Both the position numbers and the translations under genes were made by a program. From NCBI RefSeq assembly GCF_900117395.1, contig NZ_FPEG01000003.1, forward strand, positions 1 through 64,000: a stretch of 64,000 nt of DNA, given 5' to 3'. The notes below the pieces were generated by a model. It did no database searches, had not been told where the DNA came from, and saw only the letters and a program-made list of their open reading frames with translations. Positions 55,569 to 64,000 of this stretch are shown here, piece by piece. The first letter of the stretch is position 1. Every line of letters starts with the position of its first letter. The DNA comes from Agrococcus sp. Marseille-P2731 (GTDB taxonomy: Bacteria; Actinomycetota; Actinomycetes; Actinomycetales; Microbacteriaceae).

Positions 55569-55984
55569 GCATCATCCTCGGCTACGACGAGTCCCCCGGC
55601 GCGAGGTCGGCCCTCGCCGTCGCGATCGACCTGGCGCAGAAGTACGGCAAGCAGCTGGTGATCGTGCACGGCACGGCGCCGCCCTCGAGCCTCGGCGAAG
55701 AGCAGCGCAGCCACGCGGATGCGCTGGCGCAGCTCGGGCGCGCGGCCCTCGGTCGCGGCCTCGACGCGGCCCGCGCCGCGGGGGTCGACGCCGTCGTGGC
55801 GGAGGTCGCCGCGAAGCCCGTCGACGCTCTGCTCGAGCAGGCCGAGGCGCGCGATGCGAGCATCATCGTCGTGGGCACCTGGGGCGAGAGCCCCCTCCGC
55901 GGCGCCATCCTCGGCGCGACGCCCCACAAGCTGCTGCACCTGAGCCGGTGGCCGGTGCTGTGCGTGCCGGCGCCCGGCGAGTGA
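55565..55984 (+). CDS. Universal stress protein (UspA family)
   Basis: A 139-residue UspA domain. It has SIILGYDESPGARSALAVAI at the start and the ATP-binding loop near the end, IIVVGTWGESPLRGAILGATPHKLLHLSRWPVLCVP (residues about 100-135). Coupled to the APC permease gene (GTGA). Usp proteins next to permeases often act as regulators of the transporter. Confidence 0.93.
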   Translation: MSIILGYDESPGARSALAVAIDLAQKYGKQLVIVHGTAPPSSLGEEQRSHADALAQLGRAALGRGLDAARAAGVDAVVAEVAAKPVDALLEQAEARDASIIVVGTWGESPLRGAILGATPHKLLHLSRWPVLCVPAPGE

Positions 55985-56027
55985 CCGACCCGACCACCTG
56001 ACGACACCGACGACGAGGACGAACGAC

Positions 56028-57368
56028 ATGAGCGCATCCGCCGACCACCTCTGGCTGCACTTCAGCCGCATGGCGGGCGCCGAGCGCGCACCGGTGATGG
56101 TGCGCGGCGAGGGAGCCTACGTGTTCGACGACCGCGGCAAGCGCTACCTGGACGGGCTCGCCGGGCTCTTCGTGAACCAGCTCGGCCACGGCCGCGCCGA
56201 CCTCGCAGAGGTCGCGGCCGAGCAGGCGCGCACGCTGGCGTTCTTCCCGATCTGGTCCTACGCCCATCCGAGCGCGCTCGCGCTCGCCGACAAGCTGGCA
56301 GCGCTGGCGCCCGGGGACCTGAACCGCGTCTTCTTCACGAGCGGCGGCGGCGAGGCCGTCGAGAGCGCCTGGAAGCTCGCGAAGAACTACTTCAAGCTCG
56401 TCGGCAAGCCCCTCAAGCACAAGGTGATCAGCCGCGCCATCGCCTATCACGGCACCACGCACGGCGCCCTCTCGATCACGGGGCTGCCGCCGCTCAAGCA
56501 GCAGTTCGAGCCACTCGTGCCCTCGACCTTCCGGGTGCCGAACACCAACATCTATCGCGCGCCGGTGCACCGCGACGACCCCGAGGCGTTCGGCCGCTGG
56601 GCGGCCGACCAGATCGCGATCGCGATCGAGCAGGAGGGTCCGGAGACCGTCGCCGCGGTGTTCCTCGAGCCGGTGCAGAACGCGGGCGGCTGCTTCCCCC
56701 CGCCGCCCGGCTACTTCGAGCGGGTGCGCGAGATCTGCGACGAGCACGACGTGCTGCTCGTCTCGGACGAGGTGATCTGCGCCTTCGGCCGGCTCGGCAC
56801 GATGTTCGGCGCCGAGCGCTACGGGTACCAGCCCGACATCATCACGTGCGCGAAGGGGCTGACCTCCGGCTACGCGCCGCTGGGCGCGATGATCGCGAGC
56901 GACCGGCTCTACGAGCCCTTCGCCGAGCCGGGGGCGATGTTCGCGCACGGCTACACCTTCGGCGGGCACCCGGTGGCGACCGCGGTGGGCCTGGCGAACC
57001 TCGAGATCTTCGAGCGCGAGCAGGTGCTCGAGCACGTGCGAGCGAACGAGGGCGCCTTCCGCTCGACGCTCGAGCGGCTCACCGATCTGCCGATCGTCGG
57101 CGATGTGCGCGGCGACGGCTACTTCTACGGCATCGAGCTCGTGAAGGACAAGACCACCCGCGAGACCTTCGACGAGGACGAGAGCGAGCGCCTGCTGCGC
57201 GGCTTCCTGTCGGATGCGCTGTTCGACGCCGGGCTCTACTGCCGGGCCGACGACCGCGGCGACCCCGTCATCCAGCTCTCGCCGCCGCTGATCTGCGACC
57301 AGACGCACTTCGACGAGATGGAGCAGATCCTGCGCGGGGTGCTGACCGACGCCTGGGCCCGTCTGTGA
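56028..57368 (+). CDS. Class III PLP aminotransferase
   Basis: A 446-residue omega-amino-acid or amine aminotransferase. The PLP lysine is Lys276 in CAKGLTSGYAPLGAMI. The Asp of the DEVICAFGR motif pairs with the pyridine nitrogen, and FFTSGGGEAVESAWKLAKNY is the phosphate-binding part. Likely donors are diamines, beta-alanine, taurine or lysine-type compounds; the exact substrate is open. No aldehyde dehydrogenase lies next to it. Stop overlaps the AsnC start (GTGA). Confidence 0.9.
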   Translation: MSASADHLWLHFSRMAGAERAPVMVRGEGAYVFDDRGKRYLDGLAGLFVNQLGHGRADLAEVAAEQARTLAFFPIWSYAHPSALALADKLAALAPGDLNRVFFTSGGGEAVESAWKLAKNYFKLVGKPLKHKVISRAIAYHGTTHGALSITGLPPLKQQFEPLVPSTFRVPNTNIYRAPVHRDDPEAFGRWAADQIAIAIEQEGPETVAAVFLEPVQNAGGCFPPPPGYFERVREICDEHDVLLVSDEVICAFGRLGTMFGAERYGYQPDIITCAKGLTSGYAPLGAMIASDRLYEPFAEPGAMFAHGYTFGGHPVATAVGLANLEIFEREQVLEHVRANEGAFRSTLERLTDLPIVGDVRGDGYFYGIELVKDKTTRETFDEDESERLLRGFLSDALFDAGLYCRADDRGDPVIQLSPPLICDQTHFDEMEQILRGVLTDAWARL

Positions 57369-57814
57369 CCGAGCCCGACGGCATCGACAAGGCAATCATC
57401 GCCGAGCTGCAGCGCGACGGGCGCGCCTCCTACGCGGCGATCGCCGACGCCGTGGGGCTCAGCGAGACCGCCGTGCGCAACCGCGTGATGCGGTTGACGG
57501 ATGCGGGGGTCATGCAGGTCGTCGCCGTCACCGATCCGACCCAGCTCGGCTTCGCCCGCCAGGCGATGATCGGCGTGCGCGCCTCGGGGGCGCTCGAGCC
57601 GGTCGCCGAGGCGCTCGCTGCCTTGCCGGAGGTCGACTACGTCGTCATCACGGCGGGCAGCTACGACCTGCTGGCAGAGGTGGTCTGCGAGAGCGACAGC
57701 CACCTGCTCGAGCTCGTCTCCGGGCGCATCCGCGCGATCGAGGGCGTGCGCGAGACCGACACGCTCATGTACCTGAAGCTGCAGAAGCAGTCGTATGCCT
57801 GGGGCGTGCGCTGA
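57365..57814 (+). CDS. Lrp/AsnC-family transcription regulator
   Basis: A 149-residue regulator. The helix-turn-helix is DKAIIAELQRDGRASYAAIADAVGLSETAVRNRVMRL (residues about 8-44, in outline). The C-terminal RAM domain binds the ligand (VVITAGSYDLLAEVVCESDSHLLELV). GTG start at 57365. As the last gene of the permease-aminotransferase set it probably controls it in response to the substrate. Confidence 0.92.
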   Translation: MTEPDGIDKAIIAELQRDGRASYAAIADAVGLSETAVRNRVMRLTDAGVMQVVAVTDPTQLGFARQAMIGVRASGALEPVAEALAALPEVDYVVITAGSYDLLAEVVCESDSHLLELVSGRIRAIEGVRETDTLMYLKLQKQSYAWGVR

Positions 57815-57837
57815 GCGCACTCAGGCATCATCGAGCC

Positions 57838-58152
57838 ATGGCAGCACCCGAGCGCACAGACGACGGCAGGTGGATCATCGTCGACGGGCGGCGGTGGCGC
57901 GCAGAGGACCCGACGCTCGACGCGGATGCTGCGGCCCGGCTGCGCTCGCACCTGGGCCGGGCGCGCTCCGCGGTGCGGAACGCCGGCGACGAAGCGGCGC
58001 GCGAGGCCGCGCGCGACCGCGTCCAGCTCGCGAAGGAGGGCCTCGGCGAGCGGGGCGACCTCTGGTGGGAGCTGACGCTCGACGAGCGCTCCGGTCGCGC
58101 GGCCGACCGCCTCGCGGCCCTGGACGACCTCGCACCCCCGCCCGCCCGCTGA
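57838..58152 (+). CDS. Small conserved actinobacterial protein
   Basis: A 104-residue protein: a short WIIVDGRRWRAEDP start, then a helical Ala/Arg-rich region with RDRVQLAKEGLGERGDLWWELTLDERSGRAADRL. Similar small proteins occur in many actinobacteria and have been given misleading transporter names. Function unknown. It lies 23 bp after the AsnC gene but with a different character. Confidence 0.7.
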   Translation: MAAPERTDDGRWIIVDGRRWRAEDPTLDADAAARLRSHLGRARSAVRNAGDEAAREAARDRVQLAKEGLGERGDLWWELTLDERSGRAADRLAALDDLAPPPAR

Positions 58153-58186
58153 GGCCGGCCTCCTGCCCGCGGAGGTCAAGCGCCGA

Positions 58187-58471
58187 TCAGGCCTGCGCGC
58201 CGGTCCCAGCAGCGTCGTCGCGGCCGCCCTGCAGCCGCTCGATGTGCTGCGAGGCCTCGGCCTTCGTGAGGCTCGCGGGGAGCTCTTCGCCGGCCTCGCG
58301 AGCGAGCGTGTCCAGGTAGGACCGCTGGGCTCCGGTCATCGGGTCATCGCCGCTCACCCAGTCGGCCGGGTCCTTCTCGACCGAGGGATCGGCGGCGCCC
58401 GGCGTCGCCCCGATCGTCTCGCCGGCGTCGGCGGATGCGTCGTGGGGCTCGGGGATCGTCGCTGCAGCCAT
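58187..58471 (-). CDS. DUF3072-containing small protein
   Basis: A 94-residue protein. The second half, DPMTGAQRSYLDTLAREAG and onward to ASQHIERLQ, matches the DUF3072 pattern. The first half is acidic and probably disordered. A GGAGGAGG lies before the ATG, so it is a leadered gene. Function unknown. Confidence 0.85.
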   Translation of the reverse strand: MAAATIPEPHDASADAGETIGATPGAADPSVEKDPADWVSGDDPMTGAQRSYLDTLAREAGEELPASLTKAEASQHIERLQGGRDDAAGTGAQA

Positions 58472-58552
58472 GGTGTTCCTCCTCCGGCGGTCGCGTGGAT
58501 CGCGCCCGTGCCGGAACCCTAGCCGCCCCGCCCGGACGCCCGCTCAGCGGCG

Positions 58553-60217
<1,665 letters not shown>

Positions 60218-60281
60218 CCCACGATCCTCTCAGCAGCTCGCGGGTGCGCCCGCCCCTCGGCACGCTGCGGCAGCGCGCGGC

Positions 60282-61124
60282 TCAGCTGCCCTGCTCCTCC
60301 GAGGACTCGAGCGGGACGGTGCCCGCGCGGATGCCGCGCAGCACCCGCAGCGTGCGCACGACGCGGGGCAGCGCGATGATGAGCAGCCCGCCGAGCATGT
60401 TGCACGGGATGACGATGACGAACCACAGGGCGAGGTCGCCGAGCGCGATGGGCGCTCCTGCGAGCATCGCGCCGAAGATGACGATCGCGTTCAGCGCCCC
60501 GTGCAGCATGCCGAAGCCGATCACGAGCAGGCCAGAGATCATGCACGTGATCGCCGTCACGACGTCGTTGGACGTGCCCTGCTGCATCCGCGTGGAGAGC
60601 GTGATGGTCGCGCCCGCGAGCAGGGCGAGCGCGATCATCACCGGCAGCGACGGCTGATCCATGTAGGCGAGCGCGGAGTCGATCATCGTCTGGTGGTAGC
60701 CGGGCAGGCCGACGACGACGATCGCCATGAAGCCGAGGCCGCCGAGCAGGTTGGTGATGAGCGTCACTCCCCACAGGCGCAGGATCTGCATCCACGTGCC
60801 CTGCCCGGCGATCACCGCGTTGAGGGGCAGCAGGAACTCCTCGGTGAAGAGCTCGGAGTGCGCGAGCTTGAGCGCGAGCAGCCCGACGCCGAACGCCATG
60901 CCCGCGAGGATGTCGGAGTCGGTCGCCTGCTTGACGAGCACCATCGCCAGGATGCCGAGGCCGACGTCGACGCCGCCGAAGAAGCCGGTGACGATCAGCT
61001 CCGGCCACTTGCGGTTCAGCCGCTCGGAGCCCTTCACCACGGTCATGACCGCTTCGTCGAGCAGCGCATCCTCGATGTCGAGATCGCTGTCGCCGAGCTT
61101 GCGCCGCTGCTCGCCCTCGTCCAT
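60282..61124 (-). CDS. Formate/nitrite-transporter-family (FNT) channel
   Basis: A 280-residue membrane channel with six helices, preceded by a charged N-terminus (DEGEQRRKLGDSDLDIEDALLDEAVMTVVKG in outline). FNT landmarks are ELIVTGFFGGVDVGLGILAMV, SELFTEEFLLPLNAVI and TSNDVVTAITCM, the latter before the second half. It exchanges formate, nitrite, hydrosulfide or similar weak acids. The ATG follows a TACGCT by 6 nt. Confidence 0.87.
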   Translation of the reverse strand: MDEGEQRRKLGDSDLDIEDALLDEAVMTVVKGSERLNRKWPELIVTGFFGGVDVGLGILAMVLVKQATDSDILAGMAFGVGLLALKLAHSELFTEEFLLPLNAVIAGQGTWMQILRLWGVTLITNLLGGLGFMAIVVVGLPGYHQTMIDSALAYMDQPSLPVMIALALLAGATITLSTRMQQGTSNDVVTAITCMISGLLVIGFGMLHGALNAIVIFGAMLAGAPIALGDLALWFVIVIPCNMLGGLLIIALPRVVRTLRVLRGIRAGTVPLESSEEQGS

Positions 61125-61130
61125 GGGCAC

Positions 61131-61136
61131 AGCGTA
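61131..61136 (-). promoter_or_regulatory. -10 hexamer TACGCT for a leaderless FNT transcript
   Basis: TACGCT on the minus strand ends 6 nt before the ATG at 61124; the gap is GTGCCC. Confidence 0.5.
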
Positions 61137-61214
61137 CGGATGCGGCGCTGGGTGTCGGGCAGCGGGTCCGACGACTGCCACCCGGCGGCCAGGCTCGCCT
61201 GCGACGATCGAGGC

Positions 61215-61541
61215 ATGTCCCCCACGAAGCAGCCCGAAGGAGGCGGACGCGAGGACATGGGCGCGAACGATGTCGAGATCCCGCTCTCCGGCAACGACGA
61301 GATCGTCATCCGAGACCGCTACGAGACGCTCAGCATCCTGAACGACGTGCTGATCGGGATCCTGTTCGTCGTGGGCAGCGTCCTGTTCCTCTCGGAGTCG
61401 ACCTCGGGCGTGGGCACCTGGTTCTTCGTCGTCGGCAGCGCGCAGTTCCTGCTGCGACCGGTCATCCGCCTCTCGCGCCGCTTCCACCTCAAGCGGTTCG
61501 GGCCCGAGCGGGATCGCTCGGACCGCGGCGGCGATTACTGA
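61215..61541 (+). CDS. YrhK-domain membrane protein
   Basis: A 108-residue protein with a polar start, then ETLSILNDVLIGILFVVGSVLFL and a second helix (TWFFVVGSAQFLLRPVIRL), matching the YrhK domain. A basic tail (RRFHLKRFGPERDRS) follows. Function unknown. Divergent from the FNT gene by 90 bp. Confidence 0.82.
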   Translation: MSPTKQPEGGGREDMGANDVEIPLSGNDEIVIRDRYETLSILNDVLIGILFVVGSVLFLSESTSGVGTWFFVVGSAQFLLRPVIRLSRRFHLKRFGPERDRSDRGGDY

Positions 61542-61589
61542 CCTCGCCTCCAACGCCCACCGCCACGGACCCGGTCGCCGTGGCAGCGC

Positions 61590-61595
61590 TACGCT
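61590..61595 (+). promoter_or_regulatory. -10 hexamer TACGCT for a leaderless transcript
   Basis: TACGCT ends 6 nt before the ATG at 61602; the gap is GGCGGG. Confidence 0.5.
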
Positions 61596-61601
61596 GGCGG
61601 G

Positions 61602-61940
61602 ATGACGGCCTCCCGAGCCACGCAGATCGCAGCGCGGCGGCTCGAGGTCGTGGAGCAGCTCGCGTCGCTCGAGCAGGAGCTCGCCGAGCTGCGCAGAATG
61701 CGCGAGCGACTGCACGACGATGACGAGCACGATCCCGACGGCGTCTCGCTCTCCTCCGAGTGGTCGCGCCTGGAGGGGCTCCGGCGCACGCAGCTCGATG
61801 CGCTCGCCGCCGTCGACGCGGCCGCCGCGCGGCTCGCATCCGGCCAGGCCACCGTCTGCAGCGTCTGCGGCGGGCCCATCTCGCCCGAGCGCCTCGAGGC
61901 GCGCCCCGACGCGACCACCTGCATCGACTGCGCTCGCTGA
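61602..61940 (+). CDS. DksA/TraR-type C4 zinc-finger protein
   Basis: A 112-residue protein: a coiled-coil N-terminal region (LEVVEQLASLEQELAELRRMRERL in outline) and a four-cysteine zinc finger at the end (CSVCGGPISPERLEARPDATTCIDC in outline, two CxxC pairs 17 residues apart). DksA-like proteins bind the secondary channel of RNA polymerase. The acidic tip residues of DksA are not obvious, so the role is not settled. Confidence 0.85.
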   Translation: MTASRATQIAARRLEVVEQLASLEQELAELRRMRERLHDDDEHDPDGVSLSSEWSRLEGLRRTQLDALAAVDAAAARLASGQATVCSVCGGPISPERLEARPDATTCIDCAR

Positions 61941-62012
61941 CCAGGCGCGGCTGGGCAGTTCTCCCCATGCCGGGTGCACCGTGCGGGCGCTGAGCCGTGG
62001 TGGGATGGACCC

Positions 62013-62477
62013 ATGGTGATCTGGCGTGGCTGGGGTGTGTTGGCGTTCGTCTACGGTGCGCTGGCGATGATGCTGTTCGCCGGTCTCGCGAGCACGCTCG
62101 TCGAGGAGGCGATGCTGCCCTTCTCGATCGCGCTCGGCCTCGCGAGCGCGGCCGGAGCCACCTGGTTCACGGGTCAGGCGCTGAACGTGACGGTCCCGCA
62201 GCGCAAGATCGACGCGTGGTACGAGCCGCGCGCGAACCAGCTGGCCGAGCTCGTGGCCTCTGGCCGCTTCATGATGGGCCCGGGTCAGCCGCCGCCCGCG
62301 TCGATGGCCGAGGCCGAAGCGCAGAGCGAGGCGCTCCTCGAGAGCGAGCTCCAGGCCGCGCGACGCTCGCGCAACGGCCACACGCTCTTCTTCATCCCGA
62401 TGCAGTACTGGGCCTTCATCTATGCCGCCGTCGCGGTGCTCGTGCTGATCATGGGCGTCGTCGGCTCGATGCAGTGA
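62013..62477 (+). CDS. Small membrane protein, unknown
   Basis: A 154-residue protein with two N-terminal helices (MVIWRGWGVLAFVYGALAM and onward; FSIALGLASAAGATWF), a middle soluble part with KIDAWYEPRANQL and an Ala/Glu-rich helix, and a C-terminal helix (YAAVAVLVLIMGVVG). No domain recognised. Coupled to the barstar-like gene (GTGA). Confidence 0.75.
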   Translation: MVIWRGWGVLAFVYGALAMMLFAGLASTLVEEAMLPFSIALGLASAAGATWFTGQALNVTVPQRKIDAWYEPRANQLAELVASGRFMMGPGQPPPASMAEAEAQSEALLESELQAARRSRNGHTLFFIPMQYWAFIYAAVAVLVLIMGVVGSMQ

Positions 62478-62875
62478 GCTCCGCGAGCCTCGAGCCACCG
62501 GCGAGCGAGCTGCGGATCGACGGCGCAGCCGTGCACGGCATCGCCGACCTCTACGCTCAGCTGAACACCCTGCTCATGGCAGACGAGGAGTGGGAGCTCG
62601 GCCCGAGCCTCGACGGTCTCCACGACGTGCTCCACCGCTTCGACCGCGAGCCGGTCACGCTGGTCTGGGAGGACAGCGCGCACAGCCGCGCCGCGCTCGG
62701 CGTCGACGAGACCCGCCGGTGGCTGCAGGCGAAGCTCGACCCGACCGGCCGCTTCGACCGGGCGCGCATCCGCGCTGACCTCGAGGCGCTCGAGTCGGGC
62801 ACCGGCACCACCTACTTCGAGCTCGTGCTCGAGGTCTTCGCCGAGCACCCGGCGATCGCGCTCGAGCTCCGCTGA
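62474..62875 (+). CDS. Barstar-like ribonuclease inhibitor
   Basis: A 133-residue protein with GTG start. The region ELRIDGAAVHGIADLYAQL and LGPSLDGLHDVLH matches barstar, the tight inhibitor of barnase-type RNases. The rest extends further than barstar itself (about 90 residues). No barnase-like gene is seen in the window. Confidence 0.8.
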   Translation: MSSASLEPPASELRIDGAAVHGIADLYAQLNTLLMADEEWELGPSLDGLHDVLHRFDREPVTLVWEDSAHSRAALGVDETRRWLQAKLDPTGRFDRARIRADLEALESGTGTTYFELVLEVFAEHPAIALELR

Positions 62876-62921
62876 GCTCGGGTCGCTCCACCCCGTCCGC
62901 CGAGTGCGCCACACTCGTGGG

Positions 62922-63362
62922 ATGGACGATCTGCACGTGCCCCCGGCGCCCGGCGCGCCGCAGGGCCTGCGGGTGCCGGCGGCCGAGCTCCTCGAGCAGT
63001 TCTCCCGATCGTCCGGCCCCGGCGGTCAGGGCGTCAACACCGCGGATTCGCGCGTGCAGCTGAGCCTGGACCTCGCGACCACGAGCGCGCTCGACGACGC
63101 ACAGCGCGAGCGGGCGCTCACTCGCCTCGCGGCGCGCCTGACGGGCACCGTGCTGACGCTCAGCGCCTCCGAGCACCGCTCGCAGCTCGACAACCGGATG
63201 GCCGCGCGTCGCCGGCTCGCCGCGCTGCTGCGCGATGCTGTCGCCCCGAGCAGGCAGCGACGAGCGACGCGGCCCACCCGCGGCGCGCAGCGTCGACGGC
63301 TCACCGCGAAGCGCGAGCGCGGCGAGACGAAGCGCAACCGGCGTCCGCCGCCGCACGATTGA
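62922..63362 (+). CDS. arfB: ArfB/YaeJ-type peptidyl-tRNA hydrolase
   Basis: A 146-residue ribosome rescue factor. The catalytic GGQ is at 34-36 in SGPGGQGVNTADSRVQL. The C-terminal tail is strongly basic (RRATRPTRGAQRRRLTAKRER, in outline), as needed for binding the empty mRNA channel of stalled ribosomes. It frees peptides from stalled ribosomes without a termination codon. The identity of the small-peptide-release family is clear; the symbol is by similarity. Confidence 0.87.
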   Translation: MDDLHVPPAPGAPQGLRVPAAELLEQFSRSSGPGGQGVNTADSRVQLSLDLATTSALDDAQRERALTRLAARLTGTVLTLSASEHRSQLDNRMAARRRLAALLRDAVAPSRQRRATRPTRGAQRRRLTAKRERGETKRNRRPPPHD

Positions 63363-63390
63363 CCGCGCCCGGGCTCGGGCGTTCGGCGCC

Positions 63391-63843
63391 TCAGCCGTCC
63401 GAAGGCTCCGAGCCTTGCAGCTCCTGCGCGAGCATCACGATGATCCCGCTCGGGCCGCGCAGGTAGGTGAGCAGGTAGACGTCCCGGTAGTTCGCGACGC
63501 CGCGCAGCGGATGGCAGCCGTGCGTCGCCGCGATCGCGAGCGCCGCGTCGAGGTCGTCGACCGAGAAGGCCACGCGGTGCATGCCGATCTCGTTCGGCAG
63601 CGTCGGCTGCGTGGGGATCGCCGCTGGGTGGAGATACTCGAACAGCTCGATCCGGCCGTGCCCGTCGGGGGTCTGCAGCATCGCGATCTTCGCGTGGTTG
63701 CCGTCGAGCCCGACTGCGGTGTCGGTCCACTCGCCGCTGACGGTGTCGCGACCGATCTCGGCGAGGCCGAGGTCGGTGAAGAAGGCCACGGCGGCCTCCA
63801 GGTCGTCGACCGCGATGCCGACGTTCTCGAGCGTGATGGCCAT
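63391..63843 (-). CDS. VOC-family protein (epimerase-like)
   Basis: A 150-residue VOC-fold protein. It starts ITLENVGIAVDDLEAAVAFFTDLGL and ends with GPSGIIVMLAQEL. The pattern matches glyoxalase/methylmalonyl-CoA epimerase-like enzymes, but metal-site residues are not diagnostic. ATG at 63843, with TAGCGT 7 nt upstream. Function not known. Confidence 0.85.
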   Translation of the reverse strand: MAITLENVGIAVDDLEAAVAFFTDLGLAEIGRDTVSGEWTDTAVGLDGNHAKIAMLQTPDGHGRIELFEYLHPAAIPTQPTLPNEIGMHRVAFSVDDLDAALAIAATHGCHPLRGVANYRDVYLLTYLRGPSGIIVMLAQELQGSEPSDG

Positions 63844-63850
63844 GGGCGTC

Positions 63851-63856
63851 ACGCTA
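63851..63856 (-). promoter_or_regulatory. -10 hexamer TAGCGT for a leaderless transcript
   Basis: TAGCGT on the minus strand ends 7 nt before the ATG at 63843; the gap is GACGCCC. Confidence 0.5.
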
Positions 63857-63899
63857 GTGCCCGCGCCCCGCGCAGTCGAGGCCGCTCGTGCTGCCCGCG

Positions 63900-64000
63900 T
63901 CACCCGCCGAAGCGCGCGACCACCGCATCCGCCGCCCGTGCCCCCGCGACGAGCGCGCCCTGGATCGACGCGGTCTCGCGGTGGTCGCCGGTGACCAGCA
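63900..64000 (-). CDS. 3' end of a FAD-dependent oxidoreductase-like gene (partial)
   Basis: The last 32 codons read LVTGDHRETASIQGALVAG and end in RAADAVVARFGG with a TGA stop at 63900-63902. The tail resembles the C-terminus of FAD-binding amine oxidase or phytoene-desaturase-like proteins, where the flavin-binding end has GDHR(D/E)TASIQGAL followed by G(R/A)RAA. The gene continues beyond the window. Only the end is visible, so the family is tentative. Confidence 0.6.
   Translation of the reverse strand, partial: LVTGDHRETASIQGALVAGARAADAVVARFGG

Noticed and set aside
62474-62875. A toxin-antitoxin pair formed with the neighbouring membrane protein
   Set aside because: The membrane protein has no RNase features; only a barstar-like inhibitor is recognisable.

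Overview
The window reads as chromosomal DNA of a high-GC actinobacterium, most likely in the family Microbacteriaceae. The reasons are actinobacterial rRNA, very GC-rich codon use, many GTG starts, mycothiol-type biosynthesis (mshB), a glycine cleavage operon behind a glycine riboswitch, a six-gene Mrp antiporter with fused MrpA/MrpB, and many start codons placed where a leaderless transcript would begin. Family placement is an inference from gene content, not from a phylogeny. I see no phage, insertion sequence, integron, CRISPR array or tRNA gene. Almost all of the window is ordinary chromosome.

Layout. (1) 1-5750: a complete rRNA operon on the minus strand (16S-23S-5S, no spacer tRNA), with a strong terminator after 5S, matching processing stalks around 16S and 23S, and three tandem promoters before 16S. 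(2) 5988-13415, all minus: NCS2 purine permease, citrate synthase, a coupled mshB-fdxA-dapC set, and the ribosome-associated GTPase typA. (3) 13499-20614: a peptide ABC transporter (binding protein, enlarged DppB, DppC, fused DppDF ATPase) whose ATPase gene is cut off from the rest by an opposite-strand PH-domain-like membrane gene. (4) 20778-27940: a CPBP-family membrane protein, then gcvT-gcvH-gcvP with a peptide-type binding lipoprotein overlapping the end of gcvP, all behind a glycine riboswitch. (5) 27975-34092: mrpAB-C-D-E-F-G. (6) 34192-38450: sbcD-sbcC. (7) 38513-44217: a LOG-family protein, then a TetR-centred export module (VOC protein and MFS pump divergent from TetR and a FUSC membrane protein, with a clear operator between). 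(8) 44285-52540: a CDP-alcohol phosphatidyltransferase, DsbA-like protein, methyltransferase, SNF2 helicase and small conserved proteins. (9) 52568-57814: an amino-acid or amine metabolism cluster (saccharopine-dehydrogenase-like enzyme, APC permease, UspA, class III aminotransferase, AsnC). (10) 57838-64000: ABC-F ATPase, FNT channel, small proteins, a barstar-like protein, an ArfB-like hydrolase, a VOC protein and the 3' end of a probable FAD-dependent oxidoreductase.

How the parts work together. Gene packing is tight. Stop and start codons overlap as ATGA, GTGA or TGATG at about twenty junctions, so translational coupling appears to be the rule inside operons. Two start types can be told apart: genes with a clear Shine-Dalgarno sequence, and at least eleven genes with a TANNNT hexamer exactly 6-7 nt before the start codon and no Shine-Dalgarno. 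The most notable arrangements are the riboswitch-controlled glycine cleavage operon ending in a binding lipoprotein, the interrupted peptide transporter operon with its enlarged DppB, and the TetR module. None can be shown from sequence alone to be an undescribed system.
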